64,000 bases of DNA from positions 124,001 to 188,000 of the forward strand of contig CANMUM010000001.1 of assembly GCA_947501025.1 (NCBI GenBank). The letters run 5' to 3'. This DNA comes from an uncultured Paracoccaceae bacterium (GTDB lineage Bacteria; Pseudomonadota; Alphaproteobacteria; Rhodobacterales; Rhodobacteraceae). The stretch's first letter is position 1; every line of letters begins with the position of its first letter. The notes beneath the pieces were generated by a model. It saw nothing but the letters and a program-made list of their open reading frames with translations, made no database searches and was not told the origin of the DNA. A program made the position numbers and the translations under genes. Of this stretch, positions 1 to 8,206 are shown piece by piece.

Positions 1-119
1 TGGTGAGGTTTTTTGACCAATCACGCAACACGCTTGTTTATCTTTCATATTCAGACAAGCTTATTGATGGTAGTCCGAAAAATTCCATTTCGGCAGTGGT
101 CATTCAGCCTTGGAGCTAA
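1..119 (+). CDS. creA: CreA family protein, C-terminal end only
   Basis: An open frame enters from the left edge (codons in phase with base 3) and stops at TAA 117-119. The visible 38 residues contain [20 protein letters not shown] followed by a [11 protein letters not shown]-type segment and end in IQPWS. I recognise this as the conserved C-terminus of the CreA family (COG3045), small periplasmic proteins of unknown biochemical role. The upstream part, where a signal peptide would be, lies outside the window. The stop codon overlaps the start of the next gene by 10 bases, suggesting co-transcription. The family call rests on memory of the C-terminal motif only. Confidence 0.7.
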   Translation, partial: VRFFDQSRNTLVYLSYSDKLIDGSPKNSISAVVIQPWS

Positions 120-724
120 GTTTTGAAAACCCCATTATTCTTGTTGGTGATGGGCCTATCAATCATGACATACTGAAATCGTTAGCCCATTTTCCGATCA
201 TTGCTATTGATGGTGGTGCGAATCTATTGCCGCAATTGGGTTTGGAATTTGAGTATATTTGTGGAGATATGGATTCAGTTGATCACAGTGTTCTGGATCA
301 AACAGATGCGAGTAAAATTATTCGGCTAAATGATCAGAACGCGTGCGACTTTGAAAAAACACTAGCCATTATCGAAGCGCCTCAAATCTATGCCTTTGGT
401 TTTTTGGGCGGCCGAATGGATCACAGTGTTGAGGCATTAAGGTTGATATCTGCATATAAAGATAAGTCCATAGAGCTTATTGGCGTTTATGATCGGGCAT
501 TTGTTTGGCCTTCTGGCGAGCGTCGCAATGTTAAAATTGGGCAACGCCTTTCATTGATGGCATTTGGCACAAGTCGTATAAAAATGAGTTCTGGATTGGT
601 GTACCCAATTGATGATCTTGAAATCTCACCAATCTATATGAGCCTTTCCAATGAAGCCTCTGAAGAAAAGATTTCCATTTCATACGAAGGCGTACCGCTT
701 GTGGCTATTATTGGGTTGGATTAA
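110..724 (+). CDS. thiN: Thiamine diphosphokinase
   Basis: Thiamine pyrophosphokinase transfers pyrophosphate from ATP to thiamine to make the cofactor thiamine diphosphate in the cytoplasm. The 204-residue protein has the family motifs DGGAN (34-38), GDMDS (52-56) and GGRMDH (100-105), which form the nucleotide and metal site, and the length is normal. The start used is a TTG that overlaps the end of creA; in this frame a stop at 71-73 excludes anything longer, and no ATG or GTG lies between that stop and the TTG. The overlap suggests translational coupling. The downstream gene is convergent (regA ends at 750). Confidence 0.9.
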   Translation: MELSFENPIILVGDGPINHDILKSLAHFPIIAIDGGANLLPQLGLEFEYICGDMDSVDHSVLDQTDASKIIRLNDQNACDFEKTLAIIEAPQIYAFGFLGGRMDHSVEALRLISAYKDKSIELIGVYDRAFVWPSGERRNVKIGQRLSLMAFGTSRIKMSSGLVYPIDDLEISPIYMSLSNEASEEKISISYEGVPLVAIIGLD

Positions 725-749
725 TGGCATTAATTAAGATTTGTCTTAA

Positions 750-1292
750 CTAATCATTCGGTGCGCGTTTGGCGAGGATACGTTGCAAGGTTCGGCGGTG
801 CATATTGAGCTGCCGAGCTGTTTTTGAAACATTGCGATCGCATTTTTCATAAACAGATTGGATATGCTCCCATTTTACGCGATCTGCCGACATAGGGGTA
901 TCCGAAAGCTTCGGTACATCGCCTTCAATACCCATTAGCGCGTTGAAAATATCCTGAGCATCAGATGATGGCTTGGAGAGATATTCAATTGCGCCCATTT
1001 TCACGGCTGCAACCGCAGTTGCAATTGCGCCATATCCCGTCAAGACAACCATGCGCGTTGTGTCATCCTTGTTATGCAAGGCATCGACAATATCCAGCCC
1101 GTTGCCATCTTCAAGACGCAAGTCCAAAAGCGCATGGGTAATGTTATGCGTGATGACAAGGTTTTTGGCCTCGGATATGGATGACGCGCAAATCGTGTTG
1201 AAGCCCTTTTTTTGCATGGACCGTTCAAGACGGCGAAGGAAGATTTCATCATCATCTAAAATGAGCAGCATGTTTTGCAATGGTGGTGTCAT
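750..1292 (-). CDS. regA: Redox response regulator RegA/ActR/PrrA
   Basis: DNA-binding response regulator of the RegB/RegA global redox system, which in other alphaproteobacteria controls respiration, carbon and nitrogen fixation and related energy genes. The receiver domain covers about residues 8-120, with the acidic pocket at LDDDE (12-16), the phosphoacceptor Asp57 in LLDLRL and the conserved KPSSD loop near 107. A Fis-type helix-turn-helix fills the C-terminus (about 137-176, including KTARQLNMHRRTLQRIL), which is nearly invariant in this family. At 180 residues the length is typical. It lies 11 bases downstream of senC on the same strand and was probably transcribed with it, divergently from the kinase gene regB. 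Confidence 0.95.
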   Translation of the reverse strand: MTPPLQNMLLILDDDEIFLRRLERSMQKKGFNTICASSISEAKNLVITHNITHALLDLRLEDGNGLDIVDALHNKDDTTRMVVLTGYGAIATAVAAVKMGAIEYLSKPSSDAQDIFNALMGIEGDVPKLSDTPMSADRVKWEHIQSVYEKCDRNVSKTARQLNMHRRTLQRILAKRAPND

Positions 1293-1303
1293 GTTTTTTA
1301 TCC

Positions 1304-1966
1304 TTAGAAATTCAAATCACCTTTTTGGGCGTGGCAGGCAATATTTTCGGCAAGCTGATCTTCGGTCAATGCGCGGTCATAAGCCGCCACAAATCCTTTT
1401 GGCGTTACCAAATAAGTGAATGCTGTGTGATCAACCAAGTAATATTCAGGATCATCACCACCTGATTTTTCGCCATATGCACCATATGATTTTTTGAGTT
1501 CATCAATTTCTTCATTTGAGCCAGTGAGCGCGATCATGTCATCATGGATATAGCTTGTAAATTCGGCTAGGGCTTCTGGTGTGTCACGTTCTGGATCCAC
1601 GGTTATAAATATGGGTGTGAGATCAATGCCTTGTGCGCGAACGATGTCGGTCACACGGGCATTTCTGGCGGTGTCAATAGGGCAGACATCAGGACAAAAG
1701 GTATAACCAAAATACATCAAGCTTGGCCCGGTAATAACGTCGCTTTGAGAAACGGCTTGACCTGTTTGATCAATTGCTGTGAATGGGCCGCCAAAACTCC
1801 GACCTGCTGGTAAATTCATATCACCGACACAATAAACGCCATTGCGCATTCCCATGAAATTGAACACTTTGAAAACGCCATTGTGCATTCCTATCAAGTA
1901 ATACACGCTCGCCGCGATAACTGCACAAAGGCAAAATGCCCATAAAATTACAATTGAACCTTTCAA
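1304..1966 (-). CDS. senC: SCO1/SenC/PrrC copper chaperone
   Basis: Membrane-anchored thioredoxin-fold protein of the SCO family, which inserts copper into the CuA or CuB site of cytochrome oxidase and in Rhodobacter relatives also influences RegB signalling. An N-terminal membrane segment (about 5-25) is followed by the periplasmic domain with the metal ligands CPDVC (Cys91, Cys95) and a distal His180 in LVDHTAF. Length (220) is usual. A 13-residue imperfect duplication occurs in the linker (about residues 24-46), mirrored by two 25-base repeats at DNA level (1834-1858 and 1873-1897). It is first in the senC-regA operon and divergent from regB. Confidence 0.93.
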   Translation of the reverse strand: MKGSIVILWAFCLCAVIAASVYYLIGMHNGVFKVFNFMGMRNGVYCVGDMNLPAGRSFGGPFTAIDQTGQAVSQSDVITGPSLMYFGYTFCPDVCPIDTARNARVTDIVRAQGIDLTPIFITVDPERDTPEALAEFTSYIHDDMIALTGSNEEIDELKKSYGAYGEKSGGDDPEYYLVDHTAFTYLVTPKGFVAAYDRALTEDQLAENIACHAQKGDLNF

Positions 1967-2054
1967 GATGTATTCCTTTCAAATTTCGGACTTGCGAGCG
2001 CTTGCGCCCTTGGTTACGTTGCCCATGCTAGACTGCTAAGCTTGCGAGTTCAAT

Positions 2055-3380
2055 ATGACAAAAGGTCGCCTTATTCAACAAAACACCACGCGTCATGAAA
2101 CTTTGGCGCTGCTTCGACTTGTGGCGATTATAGGGCAGGCGGGCGCTTTATTTGTGTCATGGCAATTTATCAATATTGATATGAATTACAGCTTGGCTGC
2201 TTTCATTGTTTTGGCGTGGCTGGGTATCACGATCGTGCAAATGACGATGCTGGGGCGTGATTATAGATTGCCGACTTTTGCGATTTTTACACTGCTCGTG
2301 ATTGATCTTCTTGAGCTGGCATTTTTGCTTTTCATAGCAGGCGGATTGAACAATCCATTTGCCATTTTGCTGATCGTGCCTGTGGTGCTTGGCGCCAATG
2401 CGCTTGATCTTCAATATGTGATTATCCTTGCTGGCATGATGTTTGCCGCTCTCATGATCAATTATGGTTTCGCGCCGCATTTGGTTCTTGATACAGTGCC
2501 ACTAAGCGCACATCCGATTTTGCGATTTGGTTTCATGGGAGCGATTGTTATTTCGATGCTTTTTTTGTCATTTTTCGCACGCCGCATGACGCAAGAAAAC
2601 TTGATTATGACACGGGCGCTTGCGGCAAGTGAATTGGCGTTGCAGCGCGAGCACCGTCTCTCATCACTTGGTGGTTTGGTGGCAGCTTATGCTCATGAAC
2701 TTGGCACACCTTTGGCTTCAATCAGGTTAATTGCCGATGATGTTTTGGAAGAAAAGCTTGGCAAACAAACGAAAGCAGATATTGCACAGATTAAATCTGA
2801 GGCGGCACGTTGCGCGCAAATCTTGGCTGATATGGGGCGCATTGGTAAAGATGACGCCTTGATCAAAACTGTGCCGTTTTCGGCTCTTGTTGAGGAGGCC
2901 GCAGCGCCACATAGGTCACGTGGTAAAGCCATTGATATTTACGAATCGGGCACGGCCAAAATGCCTATGGTTCAAAAATCATCAGCCATTATTCACGGGC
3001 TTCGGAATATTATTCAAAATGCAGTGGATTTTGCTGATAAGCGAGTGGATGTCGAGATTATGATTAAACCCCAAAAAGTTATTTTGCGGGTGAGTGATGA
3101 TGGCGATGGTTATGCGCCCGATATTGCGCATAAAATTGGGGAGCCATATATCCATTCAAAATCAGCTGCGAAGCGTGAGGGCTATGAAGGCATGGGGCTT
3201 GGCTTATTTATTTCAAAAACACTGATCGAAACGACAGGCGGAAAAATGAGTTTTGCAAATAAACCAAAACATCAAGGGAAGGGCGCGATTGTGACCATTA
3301 TATGGAAAATGCGCGATATTGAAGTTTCAAAAACCAATACGCGGGCTGCCCTTGGTGATAATCAGGAGCAAGTTTTATGA
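2055..3380 (+). CDS. regB: Redox sensor histidine kinase RegB/ActS/PrrB
   Basis: Inner-membrane histidine kinase that phosphorylates RegA according to the redox state of the quinone pool. About six membrane segments span residues 20-175, and the loop carries GGLNNPF (96-102), matching the GGXXNPF ubiquinone-binding motif of RegB. The H-box AYAHELGTPLASI places the phosphorylated histidine at 214. Cys253 in EAARCAQIL matches the redox-active cysteine described for Rhodobacter RegB. The ATP-binding domain (about 310-415) has an N-box (NIIQNAVDFA), a G1 region (SDDGDGY) and a G2 region (GMGLGLF). The ATG start follows 88 bases of non-coding DNA shared with divergent senC. The stop overlaps tsaE by four bases (ATGA). 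Confidence 0.95.
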   Translation: MTKGRLIQQNTTRHETLALLRLVAIIGQAGALFVSWQFINIDMNYSLAAFIVLAWLGITIVQMTMLGRDYRLPTFAIFTLLVIDLLELAFLLFIAGGLNNPFAILLIVPVVLGANALDLQYVIILAGMMFAALMINYGFAPHLVLDTVPLSAHPILRFGFMGAIVISMLFLSFFARRMTQENLIMTRALAASELALQREHRLSSLGGLVAAYAHELGTPLASIRLIADDVLEEKLGKQTKADIAQIKSEAARCAQILADMGRIGKDDALIKTVPFSALVEEAAAPHRSRGKAIDIYESGTAKMPMVQKSSAIIHGLRNIIQNAVDFADKRVDVEIMIKPQKVILRVSDDGDGYAPDIAHKIGEPYIHSKSAAKREGYEGMGLGLFISKTLIETTGGKMSFANKPKHQGKGAIVTIIWKMRDIEVSKTNTRAALGDNQEQVL

Positions 3381-3811
3381 TCATTAATGGCGAAGATGAA
3401 ATGATTGCCCTTGGTCAAAAACTGGCATCGCATTTGCAGGCTGGCGACGTCATTTGTCTTTGTGGGCAGTTGGGTGTTGGTAAGTCAGTTCTCGCGCGCT
3501 CGATCATTCGAGCAATCGCTAAAGACGACCAAATGGAGGTGCCGAGCCCTAGTTTTACATTGGTGCAAGATTACGCATTTCACAATATGAGTGTCATGCA
3601 TATGGACGCCTATCGATTGTCTTCAAGCGATGAGTTGTGGGAGCTTGGCATACCCGAATGTTTCGGCGATCAGATCACATTGGTCGAGTGGCCCGATCGT
3701 TTGGGAGAATTGACCCCCAAGCGACGAATTGATATTGAAATTAGAGATGAGGGTGCGGAGGAAAGATCCGTTAAATTTACGTATCATGGGGAATGGAATT
3801 GGAAAATTTAG
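3377..3811 (+). CDS. tsaE: tRNA threonylcarbamoyladenosine biosynthesis ATPase TsaE
   Basis: Small P-loop ATPase that works with TsaB and TsaD to make the t6A modification at position 37 of ANN-decoding tRNAs. The Walker A motif is GQLGVGKS (30-37). Other TsaE signatures are PSPSFTLVQDY (56-66), MHMDAYRL (74-81) and LVEWPDR (102-108). Length 144 is typical. It begins within the regB stop (ATGA overlap) and overlaps the next kinase gene by 19 bases, so it is part of a tightly packed operon running to addA. Its placement before amgK-murU is common in alphaproteobacteria. Confidence 0.93.
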   Translation: MIINGEDEMIALGQKLASHLQAGDVICLCGQLGVGKSVLARSIIRAIAKDDQMEVPSPSFTLVQDYAFHNMSVMHMDAYRLSSSDELWELGIPECFGDQITLVEWPDRLGELTPKRRIDIEIRDEGAEERSVKFTYHGEWNWKI

Positions 3812-4719
3812 CAAAAATTGAGGCCGCACTTGGCGTCACAGGCCTGAAATCCATTCAAGGCGATGCATCCACACGCCAATATTTTCGCTGTAATCAAGGC
3901 ATCGTTATGTATGATATTGGTGAGGGCAGCGCACAAAGGCGCGCAAAATTTGTGGATGTTTCAAACAGGCTTCGCGATGCCCAATTTTGTGCACCTAAAA
4001 TTCAAACCCATATCAATGAATTGGGCTTAATTTTGATGGATGATCTTGGCGGTAAAAATCTTGGGCAAGCTCCAATAGATGCCAATTTCAAATTGGCGCT
4101 GGATGAAATGCTGCGTTTTGATGACGTTAATCATGAAGGTCTCGTTCACTATAGTTCAGAGATTTATAGTGAGGAATTATCAAGGCTCGGTAAGTTTTAT
4201 CTCAAGCCATTTGATATAGAAGATGATGATATTTTGCAGATTGCAGCGCCCTATTTTGAAGAGCTTTCAAATGCGGCTGCAAGATTTGTTCATGTGGATT
4301 ATCATGCCGAAAATCTGATGCTATGCGAAGATGGCAGGCTTGGCATTATCGATTTCCAAGATGCGCGATTTGGACACCCGCTTTATGACCTTGCATCCTT
4401 TGTGGATGATATTCGTGTTGATGTGGGTGAAAAGCGTGCAGAGGCGCTCACCGAATTTGCCTTTGAAAGACTCAACTTCAAAGATGATGATATGTGGTTG
4501 CATGTTTTGAGTGCTCAGCGGCTTCTCAAAATTATAGGCATTTTCGCGCGATTAGTGGGTGAAGGGCGAATGGGATATGATCAGTTGATCCCACGTTGTT
4601 TTGAGCTTTTGCAAAAGCGCCTCATACATCCAGAACTCAAAGAATGGAGGGAATGGTTTTATGATGTTGTTCCACAATTTGATGACATAATCCTTACAAA
4701 ATTAAAGGGCGAACAATGA
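3793..4719 (+). CDS. amgK: N-acetylmuramate/N-acetylglucosamine anomeric kinase AmgK
   Basis: Aminoglycoside-phosphotransferase-fold sugar kinase. In Pseudomonas and Caulobacter, AmgK phosphorylates MurNAc (and GlcNAc) at the anomeric carbon in a cell-wall recycling route that bypasses de novo UDP-MurNAc synthesis. The Brenner-like catalytic motif HVDYHAEN is at 167-174 and the metal-binding IDFQD at 186-190; LILMDDLG (79-86) matches the hinge region. The immediately following nucleotidyltransferase gene is the expected partner MurU, which supports AmgK over another kinase of the fold. The ATG at 3793 lies inside tsaE and the stop overlaps murU by four bases. Confidence 0.85.
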   Translation: MELENLAKIEAALGVTGLKSIQGDASTRQYFRCNQGIVMYDIGEGSAQRRAKFVDVSNRLRDAQFCAPKIQTHINELGLILMDDLGGKNLGQAPIDANFKLALDEMLRFDDVNHEGLVHYSSEIYSEELSRLGKFYLKPFDIEDDDILQIAAPYFEELSNAAARFVHVDYHAENLMLCEDGRLGIIDFQDARFGHPLYDLASFVDDIRVDVGEKRAEALTEFAFERLNFKDDDMWLHVLSAQRLLKIIGIFARLVGEGRMGYDQLIPRCFELLQKRLIHPELKEWREWFYDVVPQFDDIILTKLKGEQ

Positions 4720-5402
4720 AGGAAGCACTGATATATGCCGCAGGATTTGGCACGCGCATGGGTGAGCTCACCAAGGTTTCGCCAAAGCCGATGCTAGAAA
4801 TTGCTGAGCGTCCAATGATCGATCACGTGGTCGAGATCTTGCGCAAAGGCGGCATTTCGAAGTGTCATGTGAACACGCATTATCTAAGTGAACAGATCAA
4901 AGCGCATTTTGAGAATGATGAAGATGTGCATATCCATGATGAGCCTGATGGCCCTTATGAAACAGGCGGGACGTTGAAAAAGCTCGTACCTATTTTGCCA
5001 GAAACGATCGTGACAATCAACTCGGATGCTCTATTTGCGAATGGGAATCCCGTTGGAGATTTGCGTGATCATTGGCGCAATGACATTGATGCGCTTTTGC
5101 TTTGTGTGCCTGTTGAGAAAACCCTCCATTATGGTGGAGCTGGCGACTTTTATATCGAGAGTGGGGCCCCGATTTGGCGGGGTGAACGTGCATCGGCGCC
5201 TTATGTGTTTACTGGCTTACAAATTATTCGCCCCCATATAGCAACGGGGTTTGAAGATGATACATTCTCTTCAAAAGTCATTTGGCAAAAACTGATGGAT
5301 GCAGGGCGAATTGGCGCGGCGGTATATGATGGACAATGGATTGATATTGGCACGAAAGAAGCTCTTGATGGAGCACGTAAAATGATGGCTGGACAGCGAT
5401 GA
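4716..5402 (+). CDS. murU: N-acetylmuramate-1-phosphate uridylyltransferase MurU
   Basis: Nucleotidyltransferase that converts MurNAc-1-phosphate and UTP to UDP-MurNAc in the peptidoglycan recycling shunt. The N-terminal signature AAGFGTRMGELTKVSPKPML (residues 8-27) holds the UTP-binding glycine loop and catalytic lysine; TINSDALF (104-111) supplies the metal-binding aspartate. Length 228 fits MurU rather than the longer RfbA or GalU enzymes. It sits between amgK and addB with ATGA overlaps on both sides. Substrate is inferred from the AmgK neighbour; the fold alone would also allow a sugar-1-phosphate or phosphocholine cytidylyl/uridylyl role. Confidence 0.85.
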   Translation: MKEALIYAAGFGTRMGELTKVSPKPMLEIAERPMIDHVVEILRKGGISKCHVNTHYLSEQIKAHFENDEDVHIHDEPDGPYETGGTLKKLVPILPETIVTINSDALFANGNPVGDLRDHWRNDIDALLLCVPVEKTLHYGGAGDFYIESGAPIWRGERASAPYVFTGLQIIRPHIATGFEDDTFSSKVIWQKLMDAGRIGAAVYDGQWIDIGTKEALDGARKMMAGQR

Positions 5403-8206
5403 TCTATGGCGTCCCAATGGGCTGTGACTTTGTGAAGGAAGCAGCAATTGGATTGATTTCTCGCCATGAAGGCCCGCTCGAACTTGCAAAAGTTATTGTT
5501 GTTGTGAATGGGGATCGCTTTCGACGCAGATTGCAAGATGAGCTTCGGAAAGTTACGCAAGTGCTTCCAAAAATCGTGACGATTGATGGGCTCGCGCGTT
5601 CCTTTTTACCAGTTGAACAATCCAATAATGATGCAGCCCGCGCAAATGAAGTCTTGATTTTAGGGGCAATGCTTTCACGTTTGGCAGATGCCTCATCGCC
5701 ACAGCTTTTCCACCCCAATCATCGTTTCGAGATTGCCTATTCATTGCTAGATCTTCTTGATCAAACGGTTGAGCGAGAGCTTGATCCTGACGCGCTTATC
5801 GGTCTTGAGCTTGAGGAATTTGCAGAACATTGGAAATTGAATACGAAATTTTTTGAGCTTTTGAGCACCTATTGGAATAGTGCAAAGTCACGCTCAAAAA
5901 TGTACCGCGACAATGAAGCTTTGAATGCTCTTGCATCGCTTTGGGAAGAACGCCCGCATTTAAATCCAGTCTATGTGATTGGCTCGACAGGTTCGCGCCC
6001 GTTGATGCGTCGTGCGATGCGGGCCATTCAGAATTTGCCGAACTGGGGCATCGTTGTGCCTTCAGTTGATTTTGCAATGACAGAGATGCCGCCAGCTGAT
6101 CACCCGCAATTTGGGATGCGTGATTTATGTGAGCATATGGGTGTACATATAGTTGAGAATTGGAGCGGCGAAAAGCGTAGCTTTGCCAAATTTGTTCGGC
6201 TTGCCCTAGCGCCAGCCCCCACAACGGATCGTTGGCTTGCGAATTTGGGGCTTGTTAAAAGTGCAATCGAAAACGATATAATTGATCTTACATTCATTGA
6301 TGCCAAAAACAGGCATGAAGAGGCAAAAGCACTATCTGTGCGTATTCATCAGGCGGTTAAGCATGGTCAAAAAGTTGTTCTGGTAAGCTCTGATCGGATA
6401 TTGGTACGTGCAGTTTGCCATCGTCTGAACACTCTTGGAATCGAGTTCGATGATAGCTCTGGCATACCACTTTCAATGACGCCCACAGCTGTGCTTTTGC
6501 GTATGATCCTTGATTTTGATAAGTCAAAACGAGCGCCTCTTATCATGCCGCTTTTGTCGCACCCATTTGTCGCCGCAGGCCATCGCGCAGCACATCTCGC
6601 GCAGCTCAGATCATTTGATCAAAATATCTTTCGCCGTTTTCCTGGGCTAAATCCATGGCAACTTGCAATCGAGAGCAAGGATGAGAATTTAAAAAATTGG
6701 TCTGAGCTTTGGAAAGCTGTTACAGAGCAAGCTTTGCCAAATTCGATGCCGCTCAAATCATGGGTGGAATGGCATATTGCGCGGCTTGAAAGTTTTATGG
6801 GAGCATTAGAAAATGCGACAGATGAACCCCATAAAATTGTCGATCAAATGCGCGTTATCGCTGGTGATGAAGAGGGCGGAATGCCGCTCTCTTTTGAGGA
6901 TTATTCACGCTTTTGGAATTCATGGCTCGCACGTGAAAGTATTCAATCTCAACAATTAAAATCATCACCCGATGTCAAAATATTGGGCACAATCGAAGCA
7001 CGTGCTGAATGTGCTGATGTTGTTATTCAGGCGGGCATGAATGAAGGGCTATGGCCTTCGCCAAGCATCCCTGATATGTGGCTGAACCGTGAGTTGCGCG
7101 AGCGCCTTGGACTTGAAACACCTGAGCGTTTTGTTGGTCTAGCTGCCCATGATTTTATCTCAGGCATGGCAACACAAAATTGGGTCATTTCAAGGAGTAC
7201 ACAGGCTGATGGTGCGCCGACAATTGAAAGCCGATTTGTAACGCGAATGAAAACATTGCTCCAAGGTGCTGATAGAGATTGCTTCAAAGCGGCCCAAAAA
7301 CGCGGCAATGATATTTTAGAAATAGCACGATCGCTTGATGTTCCTACAATTGAACAACCACCAGTTCCACGCCCGGCTTTGCGCGTTCCTCAAACAGCAA
7401 AGCCTTTATCCATATCAGCGACACAGCTCGAAAAATATATCAAAAACCCGTATAGATATTTTGTTGAGGTAGGGATTGGGCTCAAACCATCTGATCAGCC
7501 AACCGAAGAATTGCGCGCAAATGTGCAAGGTGATATTTGGCATCAAGTTTTCGAAGATTACACAAAAAACTTCCCCGCGCCAATGCCATATAATGGTGCG
7601 GATTTTGAGAGCGTTTATCGAGCGCGCGTGAGCAGCTACAAATTTGATGGGCTTGCGCAATTCAACTTTGATTATGACTATTCTAAGCTCCTTTCGATAT
7701 TTTCAATTGAAGAAACAAAACGTAGAGAATGGGCGAGTGAAATACTGGCCGAGCATTGGGTGGAGGCAAAAGTAACATTTGGAGATCATGAAGTTGAACT
7801 CAAGGCAAAGATTGATCGTGTTGATCTAGATGGAGCAGGTGCTTGGCGCGTTTATGATTATAAATCTGGATCAAGCCAGCCATATAATAAGACAAAAATA
7901 ACCAATGAAGACGCTCAGCAGGTTCAACTTGGAAGTTTCTTATTGCGTGAAAAAGGTCTTCATGGTGATTGTGACGAGGCGGGGGTTATTTTTTACAAAC
8001 CGAAGAAACATGGTGTTGTGAAAATCCCCACAGATTATGACGTTTTTGCCAATGAGCTTGCTGAAATGTTCAGTGCTTATTTTGATGAGAATCGCCCATG
8101 GCATATCAACCCCGATGATAGTTTTTGTGATGAGATCAACCATTTTGCACGATATGGCGAATGGTATGATGAGCAAGAAGCGCGTATTGTGGAGTTGAGA
8201 TTATGA
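5399..8206 (+). CDS. addB: Double-strand break repair protein AddB
   Basis: Subunit of the AddAB helicase-nuclease, the alphaproteobacterial counterpart of RecBCD, which resects double-strand ends for RecA-dependent recombination. The 935-residue protein has the divergent inactivated-helicase N-terminal part typical of alphaproteobacterial AddB and a C-terminal RecB-type nuclease domain. That domain shows ISATQLEKYIKNPYRYFVE (about 676-694) and the catalytic VYDYKSG near residue 819. It overlaps murU upstream and addA downstream by four bases each, so the two subunits are translationally coupled. Start and stop are well defined. Confidence 0.93.
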   Translation: MIYGVPMGCDFVKEAAIGLISRHEGPLELAKVIVVVNGDRFRRRLQDELRKVTQVLPKIVTIDGLARSFLPVEQSNNDAARANEVLILGAMLSRLADASSPQLFHPNHRFEIAYSLLDLLDQTVERELDPDALIGLELEEFAEHWKLNTKFFELLSTYWNSAKSRSKMYRDNEALNALASLWEERPHLNPVYVIGSTGSRPLMRRAMRAIQNLPNWGIVVPSVDFAMTEMPPADHPQFGMRDLCEHMGVHIVENWSGEKRSFAKFVRLALAPAPTTDRWLANLGLVKSAIENDIIDLTFIDAKNRHEEAKALSVRIHQAVKHGQKVVLVSSDRILVRAVCHRLNTLGIEFDDSSGIPLSMTPTAVLLRMILDFDKSKRAPLIMPLLSHPFVAAGHRAAHLAQLRSFDQNIFRRFPGLNPWQLAIESKDENLKNWSELWKAVTEQALPNSMPLKSWVEWHIARLESFMGALENATDEPHKIVDQMRVIAGDEEGGMPLSFEDYSRFWNSWLARESIQSQQLKSSPDVKILGTIEARAECADVVIQAGMNEGLWPSPSIPDMWLNRELRERLGLETPERFVGLAAHDFISGMATQNWVISRSTQADGAPTIESRFVTRMKTLLQGADRDCFKAAQKRGNDILEIARSLDVPTIEQPPVPRPALRVPQTAKPLSISATQLEKYIKNPYRYFVEVGIGLKPSDQPTEELRANVQGDIWHQVFEDYTKNFPAPMPYNGADFESVYRARVSSYKFDGLAQFNFDYDYSKLLSIFSIEETKRREWASEILAEHWVEAKVTFGDHEVELKAKIDRVDLDGAGAWRVYDYKSGSSQPYNKTKITNEDAQQVQLGSFLLREKGLHGDCDEAGVIFYKPKKHGVVKIPTDYDVFANELAEMFSAYFDENRPWHINPDDSFCDEINHFARYGEWYDEQEARIVELRL

